Positions 11,961 to 23,013 are shown, counted from the stretch's first letter. The stretch is DNA of 64,000 nt from Ligustrum vulgare (GCA_963555705.1 OY743171.1:15747352-15811351); one strand, 5' to 3'. Translations and numbers: made by a program. The notes: generated by a model not told the origin, from the letters alone.

Positions 11961-12945
11961 TATCTTTCTAATCATGTCGATTTACGAAGTGTTTGAATCA
12001 CATTTTATGACCCATTTTTGTTAGATTACGTCTATTGGAGGCACTTCGGACAGCAAAGAATGATCGGCTCGACGATTTGAGCCATAACGATATACATGTC
12101 GTGTTGCGATTGAAGAAACGATACAGACGACGTTATAGTAATAATTTACACTGAAACGATATAGAGTTCGCCAAACTTACAAAAGAACGACATTTAACTC
12201 GTTATGATATTTATTCGACTATGAACATAACGATTCCAATATCGTTTTGTTATTGAAAATACGACATTGACATCGTTTTGGTAATATAGTACACTGGAAC
12301 GAGCTTAATGTCGTCAAAATTGTAAACAAACGACATAATTATCGTTATGTGACTTTCTGAGCCTGAAACATAACGATCTCGAACTCATTCTACTGAAACA
12401 GTAACGACCTCCACATCGTTTTAGGCTATTTTTCACACAAACGAGCTCAATGTTGTTACAATTACAATGAAACGATCTTCCAAATTATAACGGATTTGAA
12501 GTCGTTACAACGACTTAAACACAGTTTTTGAAAAGTTAGTGCGACTTTGTTGACTGGTGGGAATGTTGGACGACGATGGCATATCCGTAAATATATGTAA
12601 CGACATTTATGTCCTTATTTTTATGAAGTAACGATTTCAATGTCGTTATGAACAACAGTAAAGCAGTAAGGTATTTTCAACTGTAACGACATTAATATCG
12701 TTACGAACGACTTTGAAGCAACAACTATAACGAAATTTAAGTCGTTACATGTACACAGTAACGAGTTCAACCTCATTATGGACAGATATAAAGCAGTAAG
12801 GTCTTTTCAAAAGAAACGATGTTGAACACGTTATGTTTACGAAGTAACGATTTATATCTCGTTACTACCTTTTTTAGATGGGAACGATGTTAAAATCGAT
12901 ATGTGTGCAAAGTAACGATTTCAACCTCGTTATAGTTTAAAATCA
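11961..12945 (-). repeat. Right arm of giant imperfect hairpin
   Basis: Read on the minus strand this repeats the order of the left arm: GTAAATCGACATGATTAGAA, AATCTAACAAAAATGGGTC, later the 'tgcc.tcgtcgt' and 'gtttaagtcgttgtaacgactt' segments. The loop between the arms is 11890-11960. The arm is shorter than the left arm by about one 544 bp unit plus extra. Confidence 0.8.
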
Positions 12946-13885
12946 AATGAACAACAACCTCCTGAAAACCAATCATTCTCATTCCAACAAAAATTGATAA
13001 ATCCTAAACACTTCCACATCAAAAATGCAATGTTTATTGTCTGCACAACTAACAAAAAATTCAACCTCCAACTACACAAGCATAATTTCTAATACAAATC
13101 AAGTATCCTCACTCCAGATAAACAACTACTCAAAAAGATTCATAATTAGACAAACAAAATCCAGATTTATCAATGTACACTAAGGCTCAAAGTTTCATGC
13201 CAATAACTCTGCAGTCAATTCCTTCCTCCACATTGGGACACATTTCGAGCGATTGCATTCACGTCCATATTCCCTTAGAGAAATTCAATGTACTTCAAGT
13301 TCTAATCAACTGGAACGATGTTGGGTGAATCAATATGGATGACAATGACAGATTCATGATAACGACATCAATATGCCCAAAACGACTTTGAACTCGTTAC
13401 GCGCGCAGATTAACAGCATAAAGGCAAAATTACACCCAACAGACATTGATTCAGATATTACTTGAAGAAAATTGTTCAGAATTGTTCAAATTCATCCTTA
13501 TCTTCCCTTCTTCACCAAATGCCCAATATCAATGTTACAAAATGGATTTTCAACCTTCAAAGAGATTAACACTCAATGGATTTTCAACCTATTTTGAAGA
13601 AGAAGAAAGAGTAGGAAGAAGAAAGGAGAGCAGGTACCCATTTTGGAGGAAGATTTTCGTTGGGGAGAGGAAGAAGACCCATTTTGGAGGAAAATTTTCA
13701 TTGAGGAGAGGAAGAAGACGACAATGAAATCAAAGCTAGGTTTTGTTTGGCAATTGTCATGGGCATATTTGTAATTCTATATATCATTTTCTATATTTTT
13801 TTTAGAATGAGGTTATTGGACTAAAAATTATTGTTGTGGGTCTTCATAAATAAATGTTTTTGTTGACTGGGTCATTTAAATGAAG
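12946..13885. other. Right flank of the foldback element, no gene
   Basis: AT-rich sequence with a purine-rich GAAGAAG tract and two copies of CCATTTTGGAGGAA (13639, 13679). A 93-residue plus-strand ORF (13446-13727) has no recognisable domain. The wording near 13740 ('aggttttgtttggcaattgtcatggg') resembles sub-terminal DNA of plant MULEs, an impression rather than evidence. Confidence 0.35.
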
Positions 13886-14118
13886 GAGCCTTTTTTTTTT
13901 ATTTTAAATTTTGATTTTTGAAATTTGCATTTTAAGTCCCCAGCTGTTTAAAGAAATTATTTTAGTCCCCATCATTTTAGAGTCTTTTAATTCAGTCCCT
14001 GAAATGTTTAATATGCTTTAAGTTCAGCCTAATTTTAATTGTCTATTTCAGTCCCTCAAGTTTAAAAAATCTTATCTCAGCCTTCCTATTTTTTAAAATC
14101 TCTAAATCAGTCCCACAA

Positions 14119-14350
14119 TTTTATTAATTACTCAAATCAGTCTCAAGGTTTATTTTTTACGTGTTACAACCCCTATTTCTTACAATTACACTATTTAGTC
14201 CCTAAAGCCTTTCTAAAACCTTATTTTACACAAATTTTATTAATTACTCAAATCAGTCTCAAGGTTTATTTTTTACGTGTTACAACCCCTATTTCTTACA
14301 ATTACACTATTTAGTCCCTAAAGCCTTTCTAAAACCTTATTTTACACAAA
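14119..14350 (+). repeat. Tandem duplication, period 116 bp, in family-A 5' LTR
   Basis: The segment beginning TTTTATTAATTACTCAAATC at 14119 repeats at 14235 almost exactly and includes 'cctaaagcctttctaaaacc'. The 3' LTR has only one copy (from about 18985), so the duplication arose after this element inserted or differs between the LTRs. Confidence 0.9.
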
Positions 14351-15039
14351 TTCACTTTCCAAGACTTGATTATTCAAAAAGTCTGATTTTAATTATTTAT
14401 TTTATAGGGCTAGACGAGTTGCTAGAACACTAGATAGTTTAGTTCCTGTTTGCTCAAAACTTGAGAAATAAGGTAGACTCTTATTTACATTTTTTTTTTC
14501 AAAAGTGTACATCAATGATTATTTGGATTATAATTTAGTATGTATAATTGTGTTCATGAGAATTACTTGCTTTTCAAGCATGAGACTATGTTACGAGAAT
14601 TTACTTGCTTAAATGCATGAGACTTGAACTTGTATTTATTTACTTATTCATGAGACTAGTGGTGATCGTTAAACATCTGAGACTTGAATATCATGACTAT
14701 GTGTTTTAATTTATAATATCAAATTATTATTGTGCGCGAGTTTACTGAGTGTTTCTATGAAATACTCACGTTTCCAAAAACAATTTTGCAGATGATGGAG
14801 TTGGTGATGAGGCGTACGATGGTGACTATTAATGAGTCTTTAAAAAAAACGTTTTATTTGAAATTGTGAACTTATTTATTTTTGTCAAGTTATTTCCACA
14901 TTTGAATTGTTTATTTGAGTCAATTTTATAAAATTATGTGAAATGAGATTTCAGTTATTTTCGCTCAATTATCATTTTGAAAGTTAGTTTGAGACGATGA
15001 AGTTATGTCCCGGGTATTTAGAACTCGGGACGTTACAGA

Positions 15040-15052
15040 TAGTATCAGAGCG
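15040..15052 (+). promoter_or_regulatory. Primer-binding site of family-A element (initiator tRNA-Met type)
   Basis: TAGTATCAGAGCG, starting two bases after the LTR end CGTTACA, is one base from the usual plant TGGTATCAGAGC complement of initiator tRNA-Met. The G-to-A change at its second position would weaken priming. Confidence 0.8.
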
Positions 15053-15360
15053 GGTCTATGTTTCTGTAGACTTTCAAATTTTCGAAAGAGATTTTCGAAA
15101 TTATTTTTTAGCAATGAAAAATTTGCCGCCGCCATCGCCACTTCGCTGACTCTGTGGTAAATAAAGTATATTTAGACATGATGAATATTTTTGGACACAT
15201 GAGATTACTTTTTGAGAATTTAGAGAAGAAATAATTTGTATCCAATTAGAAAATTAGTTGAGCATAATTTGAAATAATTAAAGCTTTTATTTTACATCCT
15301 CGTAATTTAACTAAGAGAGATTAAAGAACTTATCTCCAATTGGACTTTGCATAATTGATT

Positions 15361-17095
15361 TTAGGACAATACATCAAGTTCAAAGAACGTATCTAATTAC
15401 GCAGAGATTGCTGCGAGGGACTATGACCACTTTAAACCTAGGCCTGAATGGAATATCAACCAAGTAAGTTACTTACGTAATCGAGCAATACAACATGGCT
15501 ACGTGACCAACGAATTCCAGTCGATCAATCATTTGATCTCATCCTTTCCGAATGTTACACGAGACGTGGCTCGCTTGATTTACATGGACGTGAATACCTC
15601 TGTTAATGTAGATCTCGACCACGACTCTTTCTGTGAGAGATTTGTAGCGTATTGACCTATGTACCACAAGGACATTTTGGGGTTCTCTTCAGATGAGGCT
15701 CCAACACCTGAGCCTGAACGTGGGTAGGGAGCTGAGTTGGTGCTCGAGAGCGATCCCCAAGAGAACCCAGAAGAAGAACTGGAAGAAGAAGAACCTGAGG
15801 AGGAACCAAGGGAACATGCTGAGGAAGCACTAGGGGAAATCTCGGATGCCGAGTCGTGTGTTACCCAGTTGATTACTAAAGTTGGAAGTAGAATAGGCTT
15901 TACTTATTTTGAGCTATGTAGCATTTCACGCCCTCCTATTTTTGTATCATCACTCGAAGGACTTCTAAGTTATTAATAAAGATATTATTTTAATAAATAT
16001 ATTTTTTTTTAAGTTGAGTACATTATCATGATGTTTGGTTACAAATTTCTTTTTAAAACAGAAAAATCGAGAAGTTAAAAGAAAACTTAATATTTTGATC
16101 TGCTTTTAAAGGAAATGTCGAGGTTAGGAAACAGAAATGTAGCTGATCAAGCCACTCCAGAACTGGGCTCCACGCCCTAGTCCACTGATATCAAGGATTT
16201 GCTCCAGGTGGTCAGGGTTTGAGGTAGGCCCCAGCAGTTTCCACAGTACCAATCATCGAGCAATTCAGAAGGTACTGTCAGCCCACTTTTGATGGCGGAA
16301 ATGGATCGCTAGATGTTGAGGAATGGTTACAAACAATCGGGAAAATATTTAGGAACATATCTTGTCCTGAGGATAGGAAGATTTTATGTGCTGAGTTCAT
16401 GTTGGTGGGAAGTGCCAGCTTTTGGTAGGAGCCTGCATCGCGTACCAGAATAGAAGACGAACAAGAGGCTTTAACTTGGGAAGAATTTAAGGTCGAGATC
16501 AAAGACATGTTCTTCCCATAAGCCCTCTGAGATCATAAGGAGACAGAGTTCCTGCGCTTAACTCAAGGAGAGATGGACATAACGGATTATGAGAGAAAGT
16601 TCGAGGAGCTATCACGGTATGCTCCACATTTGGTGAAGACCAAGGCTAACAAGGCTCGTCGATTTGAGAGAGGCTTATGCTCGGAGATTAGACATTGTTA
16701 GTTCGCATGAGCTGCCTACCTATCGAGAGGTTGTATGGAAAGCTTAGGTCGTGGCTTATGCCAGTGTAAAGTATGGAGGACAGGGTTTCGAGAACGAGCA
16801 GGGTAAAATGAAATGACAGAACCACAACCAAGATCAGAATGCGAACGGAAGCAACGCGCTAACAAGAAACCCATCAATAAGACTAATGGAGGACAGAAGA
16901 CAAATTTTACTCCATTATGTCCTAAGTGTCAGAAGCCCCATCGCGGGGAGTGCCTATGGGGTAAAGGTGTTTGCTACAAATGCGAGAAGCCTGGTTACAT
17001 GGAAAAGGATTGTCCTTCGAGTCAGTTGGGAACAATGAGCAGGCTGGGCAAATTGATTAGGCAAAGAAAGGAAAGACCAGGGTATTCTCTATGAC
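15361..17095 (+). pseudogene. gag of family-A Ty3/gypsy element, broken
   Basis: Capsid-region homology runs about 16260-16700 in one interrupted frame: TFDGGNGSLDVEEWLQTIGK, EALTWEEFKVEIKDMFFP, DITDYERKFEELSRYAP, KARRFERGL. Stops fall at about 16427 (after SASFW) and 16518. An earlier acidic stretch (15737-15880, EEELEEEEPEEEP) belongs to a preceding linker or unknown domain. The nucleocapsid part (16813-17095) has two cysteine clusters, CPKCQKPHRGEC and CYKCEKPGYMEKDC. In the second the zinc-binding His is Tyr, a one-base C-to-T type change. Gag packages element RNA in cytoplasmic particles; this copy cannot make an intact one. Confidence 0.85.
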
Positions 17096-17400
17096 CCATG
17101 AGGACACCAATCGAGATTATGATGTGAGTGTAGGTATTCTATCAGCATCCCTATAAATTTCATAACAAACATTGATACAACATGTTATCTGAAGCATGCC
17201 TAGCTAGTTCGGAACTATTAATATTTTCGAGATTAGTATGCCATCCAGAGAGACGATCGATATTGATATGATAGCTAGAGCAATACTGATAGATTTCGAT
17301 GGTTTAGTCTTGGGAGTAGAATTACACGTAATTGAGATTATTGATTTCGATGTTAAGCAAAAGTCCATGTCCTTAGAAATCGAAAAGTTCCTTTAGTCAA
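17096..17400 (+). pseudogene. Protease remnant of family-A element
   Basis: Continuing after the zinc knuckle, interrupted frames read VFSMTHED and then ISMPSRETIDIDMIARA, VLGVELHVIEIIDFDV, which match the region around and after the aspartic protease active site in Tekay-type pol (usual pattern: SVSTP.GE..EID..., DFDVILGMD). The DTGA/DSGA active-site segment itself is not readable, and the frame ends near 17396. Everything from RT onward is missing. Confidence 0.7.
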
Positions 17401-17492
17401 AATCTAATGGGATAGACATAGTAAAGTTGAGGTCACCAGGAAAAAGGAACAAAATATTCTTGCCAAATACCCAGACCTCTCAAGAAAAAATG

Positions 17493-17533
17493 AGTTAAAT
17501 TTCGAGGACGAAATCATTTTAAGTGGGGAAGGT
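17493..17533 (+). promoter_or_regulatory. pol C-terminal tail and polypurine tract of family-A element
   Basis: 'aatttcgaggacgaaatcat' encodes NFEDEI, the typical end of Tekay-type pol. It is followed by AAGTGGGGAAGG (17521-17532) directly before the 3' LTR start TGTAGCG at 17534. This is the plus-strand priming tract and fixes the LTR boundary. Confidence 0.85.
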
Positions 17534-19740
17534 TGTAGCGATCGAGAAAATTTTCGATTTAAAAGTTAGTTTTAACGAACTTGTCGCTACGACTCTCCAA
17601 TATTAACGGTCACTATTTTCAAAATTAACGCTCTCGTTTAGCCCTATTAGTTATTTAAGATTTTAAGAAAGAAATTGAAATTCATAATTTTAAGCCCAAT
17701 TTGCGATTTCAAAATATGTCCAAAATCATTATCTAATTTTTTAGACCCAAATCTTTATTTTAATTCAATATTCATTTTTTTGATTATTATTATTATTATT
17801 ATTATTAATATTATTATTATTATTATTATTATTATTAAATTTCCCAAATCAATACCAAATATTAATTTCTTAGCCATTAACATGTGTAACTCCAGTCATT
17901 ACAGATCTTTACGCTCCAAAACGTCCCAGCAATCAAAGTTTACGTAACTGTGCTTCAACTCTCAAACTAGCATATAACTTCACTTTTTTCATCCACTTCT
18001 TCCCTCACGCACACATCAATCTTTGGTAAGAATTCATCCATTTCAACCTACATACACAAGTTTCGGATTATCATCAACAGCTCCGAATTGGATTCCACTG
18101 CCAGCTTCCAACAAATTTAATCTTCAACCACAACAAACTGGGTGCCAAAGCCACCATCCAACCCGTCGACTTCTACCAATCATCAAGCTAAATTCAATCC
18201 AAATTCATCAATCATCAATCCAAGCACCTCGAATCCGACCACTCCAAATCAAGCTTCACACAATATCGAAGCCACACAAACCACGGTCCACCAAGACACT
18301 GATTCATGACCAACTTCAAAATCCATCAACATTATCGACCAAAACGCAGATTGCCAAATCCACGCAATTCACACTACCTATGCCGAAAACCAAAACTTCA
18401 CCATTCAACCACCATAGCCCGAAACACCAACGCCACTGCCCTTCGAAGAAATTCACCCAAAAGCAAACCCAAAATAAAGAAATAAGTTAGCCCAAACACG
18501 TACCTTGAACCCAATTCGTTCAACTGGATTCTCGCTTGAAATCGCCCAAACTCGAGCCTCGAATTTCGCACCACAAAACCACTCGAATCTGCCCAACCCT
18601 TTACCCTTTTCGTTGCCCTTCACTGACACACACGCCGTCGTGGGACGACGACACTACCACCCGCAGTGCACCAGCGTAAAGGAGCCGACATCTGTGCGTT
18701 GGTATGGGCACCACCTCTCTCTCTCTCGGTTGCGAAAGTGAGAGAGGAAAGGGAATTTTTTTTTTTTTTTAAATTTTGATTTTTGAAATTTTCCTCTGAA
18801 GTCACCAGCTATTTAAAGTAATTATTTTAGTCCCCATTATTGTAAAGTCTTTTAATTCAGTCCCTGAAATGTTTAATATGTTTTAAGTTCAGCCTAATTT
18901 TAATTGTCTATTTTAGTCCCTCCGGTTTAAAAACATCTTATCTCAACCCCGCTATTTCTGAAAATCTCTAAATCATTCCCAAAATTTAATTAATTACTCA
19001 AATCAATCTCATGGTTTATTATTTACGTGTATCAGCCCCTAATTTCTTACAATTACACTATTTAGTCCCTTAAAGCCTTTTTAAAATCTTATTTTACAAA
19101 AATTCACTTTCCAAGACTTGATTATTCAAAAAGTCTAATTTTAATTATTTATTTTATAGGGCTAGACGAGGTGCGAAAACACTAGAAAGTTTAATTCCCG
19201 TTTGCTCAAAACTTGAGAAATAAGGTAGACTCTTATATACAAATTTTCATTTCAAAAGTGCGCATCAATGATTATTTGGATTATATTTAGTATGTATGAT
19301 TGTGTTCATGAGAATTACTCGCTTTTCAAGTATGAGACTATGTTACGAGAATTTATTTGCTTAAATGCATGAGATTTGAACTTGTATTTATTTACTTGTT
19401 CATGAGACTACTGGTGATCGTTAAACACATGAAACTTGAATATCATGATTATGTGTTTTAATTTATAATATCAAATTATTATTGTGCACGAGTCTACTGA
19501 GTATTTTTATGAAATACTCATGTTTTCCAAAAATAATTTTGCAGATGATGGAGTTGGCGACGAGGTGTATGATGGAGGCTATTAACGAGTCTTTTAAAAA
19601 AACATTTTATTTGAAATTGTGAATTTATTTATTTTTGTCAAGTTATTTCCACATTTGAATTGTTGACTATTTGATTCAATTTTATAAAATTATGTGAAAT
19701 GAGATTTCAGTTATTTCCGCTCAATTATCATTTTGAAAGT
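17534..19740 (+). repeat. 3' LTR of family-A element, truncated
   Basis: Homologous in order to 5800-6143, 8402-9311 and 13886-14985 but uninterrupted, so it shows the empty sites of both DNA insertions. It includes an ATT microsatellite (17783-17835). Homology stops near 19740 and the terminal ...ACTCGGGACGTTACA is not found. A 155-residue C/A-rich ORF (18023-18490) is a composition effect within the LTR. Confidence 0.85.
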
Positions 19741-19910
19741 TGTGTTTTAATTTGTAATATCAAATTATACTCATGTTTTCTAAGTTTTTTTTTTTTTTTT
19801 TTGCAGATGATGAAGTTGGCGACGAGGTGTACAATGGTGGCTATTAACGAGTCTTTAAATAAAAGCATTTTATTTGAAATTGTGAACTTATTTATTTTTG
19901 TCAAGTTCCT
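19741..19910 (+). repeat. Partial re-duplication of the 3' LTR end
   Basis: The sequence from 'tgttttaatttgtaatatcaaatta' through 'gcagatgatgaagttggcgacgaggtgt' and 'aacgagtcttta' repeats 19453-19645 of the same LTR, shortened and with a T-run (about 19785-19802). After about 19908 the homology ends in unrelated DNA. It replaces the normal LTR terminus. Confidence 0.8.
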
Positions 19911-20742
19911 AGTACCATTTCGAAGTACTCATGATATATTGTTGCGTTCTATTTACCATACAAGAAATGGTTAACTGAGGAGGAAGTTATGACTTACAAA
20001 ATTAAGCCACTTAAAACTTATTTTTCAAAAATTTCGATAAAGTGTTAACTTTAAGAATTCACCGGTAACTATCCATTAATCAAACTAAAAAACGGATTAG
20101 ATATTCTCAAACTACGTCTCAAGAACTTATTCATGCATATATTACATTAATTCAAACGAGGTCGGAAATAATCAAACGAGTTTCTTGAATAGAAGCGTTT
20201 ACACACGTTTTTCATAACTTTTCATTTTATTAATATTTTCTTTTTCCCCATTTTAAAAATTATGACGTCTCTAATTATCTTTTATGACGTAATAAATTAT
20301 TTTTAGAATTTATTTAATGGTTATGGAAATTTTAACGTCTCTAATTGGCCATTATGACGTAATAAATTATTTTTAGGATTTATTTAATGATTATGGAAAT
20401 TTTGAGGAAAAACAAAAATATGAATAAAATGAAAAACATGATATTTTTTTATTTTTTTTACTAAAAAAAAAAAAAAAAAAAAACTTTTAACAAATGACTC
20501 AACTTTTCAACAACATATTTTATCTCGAAAACATCTCATTCTTTATTTATATACATAAAAAAACTTCTACCAGGCGTTTATAAAAACTTCTAATAAACGA
20601 GTCTATTTTTCAAACACATATTTTAACTAAGGTCAAAAACATCTCATTCACCGGAAAAAAAAATGCCATATAAACAAAAGGGGTTTCAAAAATGTATTGT
20701 TTAATCAATTATCACTTTGCTACTAGTAACTTGCTCTCCTCT
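19911..20742. repeat. AT-rich intergenic DNA with a 70 bp tandem duplication
   Basis: No gene is seen. A 70 bp unit containing TATGACGTAATAAATTATTT occurs twice (about 20264-20333 and 20334-20403). An A-run lies at 20463-20483. Confidence 0.6.
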
Positions 20743-21455
20743 CCAGTAAAATCAACTAATGGTCACTGAACTTTGATCGGGATACCACTTAGGCTGTTTT
20801 CGGTTAAATTTATAATTTCAAATTATAATTGGCAAAAATCTTTAAAGTACTTTTTAATCACATACAATTTCTCTCTTCAATTTTAACCACGATCTTACCT
20901 AGAAAATCTAAATAATACACATTGTAAATCAAATTTCATTTATTTCAGTCGTCAAACGGAGCCTTAACCACAAAATTCTGGAAGGTAAAAAGTTCACCCA
21001 ACTTTTCACGAAATTATCAATCCATAACTCAATATTTAACAGTCTACAAATCTTGATGGAACATCCTACGTGGCTATAAATTTAAGATGTGGCATGTGAT
21101 GACGTTAATTCTCGTACAATCATCAAATTACACCAGGCAAACATGTCCTTATTTGAGCCATTGTAAGTGATGCAATTTAATGTGACAACGTTAATTCTTA
21201 TCTAGTCATCAAATTTCAACTGTGGCATATAATGTAATTCGATGACTGGACGAAAATTAACACTGTCATATTCCGGCAGAATTTTTCTAGCCACATATGA
21301 TGTTCTGTCAAGAATTGAAGGACTGTAAAACGTTGAGTAATAGATGGGTAATTTCGTGAAAAAATTTTGTGGGGGTTCAGAAACTTTTCAAAATTTGTTG
21401 GTTAAATAGTAATGAGATCAAATTTTAGTGGTCACTAGTTAATTTTACCACTCAT
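20743..21455. mobile_element. Foldback MITE with a nested Tourist-like MITE
   Basis: Arms are inverted: AGTAAAATCAACTAATGGTC at about 20746 matches the reverse of 21432-21451. Farther in, 21008-21082 (ACGAAATTATCAATCCATAA... to CCTACGTGGCTA) matches the reverse of 21284-21357 along about 70 bases. The left arm is longer because a 172 bp MITE (20792-20963) is inserted in it. No coding capacity; family not recognised. Confidence 0.65.
20792..20963. mobile_element. Tourist-like MITE, 172 bp, TSD TTA
   Basis: Ends GGCTGTTTTCGG and (reversed) GGCTCCGTTTGACG, flanked by TTA at 20789-20791 and 20964-20966. The interior (ACAATTTCTCTCTTCAATTT, TTAACCAC, CTTACCT) matches the MITE at 27699-27866, so both belong to one PIF/Harbinger-type family. 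Confidence 0.75.
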
Positions 21456-22049
21456 TTCTCACCAAAATTCAAAAAAGTTACTTAAGACTTTACCATATGT
21501 TAATACTTGCTCACTGAAATTTAAAAGATTACATGACCCAAATTTGAGCAAAGATGGATAATTTTATTTAAATTGGGTTAGCAACGGATAACTTTAAATT
21601 TCGATGAGCAAGCAACTTATAACAAATTTCGGTGGACGAGTAATATTTTAAAATTTGATTAGGAAATTGTAACTTATAGTAAGGTCATTGACCATTTGAT
21701 TATTAAATGAATTCAAAGGAGATGGCTCTGAAATTGTGCTAGTTCAAATCCAGTCTTTTCATAATTTTCCGCGTTGAATGAGTTTCTGAATTAAACGACC
21801 AAGTTAAGAACAAAATTAATAGGGTTTAAATATTACTCGGTTGGATGGGGCTAATCTAATGGGAAAAAAAATACATAATTACAAACCTAAAATTATCACT
21901 TTTTAAAGTTAACAGACTTAAATTTCTTTTTAAAAATCAAGTGTTAATAATAATAAATAAAAATAATATATTTATAAAATTAATTATCTATTATATTTGT
22001 AATATAATGTTATCCAAATACCACCCACACTTAATATTTTCCATCCCCA
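21456..22049. other. AT-rich intergenic DNA, no gene seen
   Basis: Short degenerate echoes (for example 'ggataattttattt' and 'ggataactttaaatttcgatgagcaagcaac') suggest an old repeat around 21480-21660. Nothing codes. Confidence 0.4.
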
Positions 22050-22354
22050 CCATTGCATCCCACCCCAAAGTCACAATTCGATCACATATACAAATTTAAT
22101 TACAAATTTAACTTCCCACCCCACCTACCCCATCACGCAAAGTCACAACTGATCATAGAAAGTCACATTTCAGTCACAATTATAAATTTAATTGCAAATT
22201 TCACTTCAACCAACTCTGACCCCACCAACCCACCCTCCCTACCCCACTCAATCACACAAAGTCACAATTTCAGTCATTTATACAAATTTAATTGCAAATT
22301 TAACCCCACCCCCACTGTCACCCCACCATGCAAAGTTGCATTTGGTTACACAAA

Positions 22355-23013
22355 TAGGGATGACAATAATACCACGAACTCGAACTCGAAACATGTTGGG
22401 TACCCGACACAAATGAGCATAAATTTCCATACCCAATGAGTTTGTGGATAGGGTATGTGTGTAGATTTAGAAACTCGACATGAGTATGAGTAAGGTAAGG
22501 TAGACTATGAGTATTGTAGAAAAACCTATACCCGACCTATATACCCATTAATTTTTTTTTAAAAAAAATTATTGTACTTAAATTTTAACAATATATAATT
22601 TTGGATAAGTAAACTCTTTGATATTTGCTTATTTTTGGACAATTTAAATCTACTTATACTTCATTGTTATACTTTTATTTCATTTTTATATTTCTATGTT
22701 GCTTAGAGATTGTTGATTAGTATTTTACATGTGAAGGTCATGAAAAATTACAATTAGATATTTATATTATTGTTGAACAAATATTATATATATATATATA
22801 TATCCAAAAAAATAAAAATAAAAAAATTTATTAAAACTAAAATACATAATGGGTTTTAAATGAGTATAAAAGAATATCCGCACCCTACCCGTACCTGACC
22901 CGCCACGCCACTCTTAAGTGGGTCTATGGGTAGCGTATATGCATTATAAATTTCTAATGGGTAGGATATGAGTTTGCCAAACCCTACTTATACCCTACCC
23001 ATTGCCATCTCTA
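22355..23013. mobile_element. hAT-like MITE, 659 bp
   Basis: Ends TAGGGATGACAAT and (reversed) TAGAGATGGCAAT are classic plant hAT termini. They are flanked by TACACAAA (22347-22354) and CACACAAA (23014-23021), an 8 bp target duplication with one difference. The interior has runs like GGGTACCCGACAC and ACCCTACCCG and an AT microsatellite (about 22787-22802). No transposase. Confidence 0.85.

Larger units (their letters stand above)
9312..13885. mobile_element. 4.6 kb foldback-type element inserted in family-A 5' LTR
   Basis: Comparison with the uninterrupted 3' LTR near 18755-18780 shows about 4.57 kb of extra DNA here. T-runs flank it on both sides (about 9307-9315 and 13881-13890), so a target duplication of T residues (8-9 bp, as for MULE or hAT) is possible but not provable in a homopolymer. 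The outer parts (9312-10180, 12950-13885) are AT-rich and not clearly inverted copies of each other. The centre is a giant imperfect hairpin. No transposase is seen. The class (MULE with long inverted repeats versus Foldback-like) is unresolved. Confidence 0.6.
5800..15037 (+). repeat. 5' LTR of family-A element, split into three pieces
   Basis: LTR sequence occupies 5800-6143, about 8402-9311 and about 13886-15037, roughly 2.4 kb in all, judged by alignment by eye to the 3' LTR from 17534. It contains an ATT microsatellite (about 6067-6113), a C/A-rich middle, and runs of 'agtccc...' phrases. The first gap holds a TTA-flanked Harbinger-like element and the second a 4.6 kb foldback element. 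Terminal bases are TG...CA. Confidence 0.85.
5800..19910 (+). mobile_element. Family-A Ty3/gypsy LTR retrotransposon (Tekay/Del-like), internally deleted and nested
   Basis: The two LTRs start identically (TGTAGCGATCGA at 5800 and 17534). The 5' LTR ends ...CGGGACGTTACA at 15037 and is followed by an initiator-Met-type primer site. The internal part is only about 2.5 kb: gag, a zinc knuckle, a protease remnant, then directly the tail of pol and a polypurine tract. RT, RNase H and integrase are missing, so the copy is non-autonomous. The 5' LTR is interrupted by two later DNA elements; the 3' LTR lacks its normal end and has a rearranged terminus. Related LTRs lie reversed at 57274-59886 and 62646-64000. 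Lineage is inferred from gag style, LTR length and the NFEDEI...LSGEG pol tail. Confidence 0.85.

Noticed and set aside
10180..12945. CRISPR-like array
   Set aside because: The short repeats are imperfect, occur in both orientations at variable spacing and lie in plant DNA; there are no unique spacers or cas genes.
18023..18490. 155-codon ORF rich in Pro, His, Lys and Thr
   Set aside because: Part of the 3' LTR of the family-A element; the equivalent text in the 5' LTR (8560-9015) has stops.
22053..22439. 128-codon ORF with repeated NLIANFT-like text
   Set aside because: Translation of a minisatellite that runs on into a MITE; no conserved protein.
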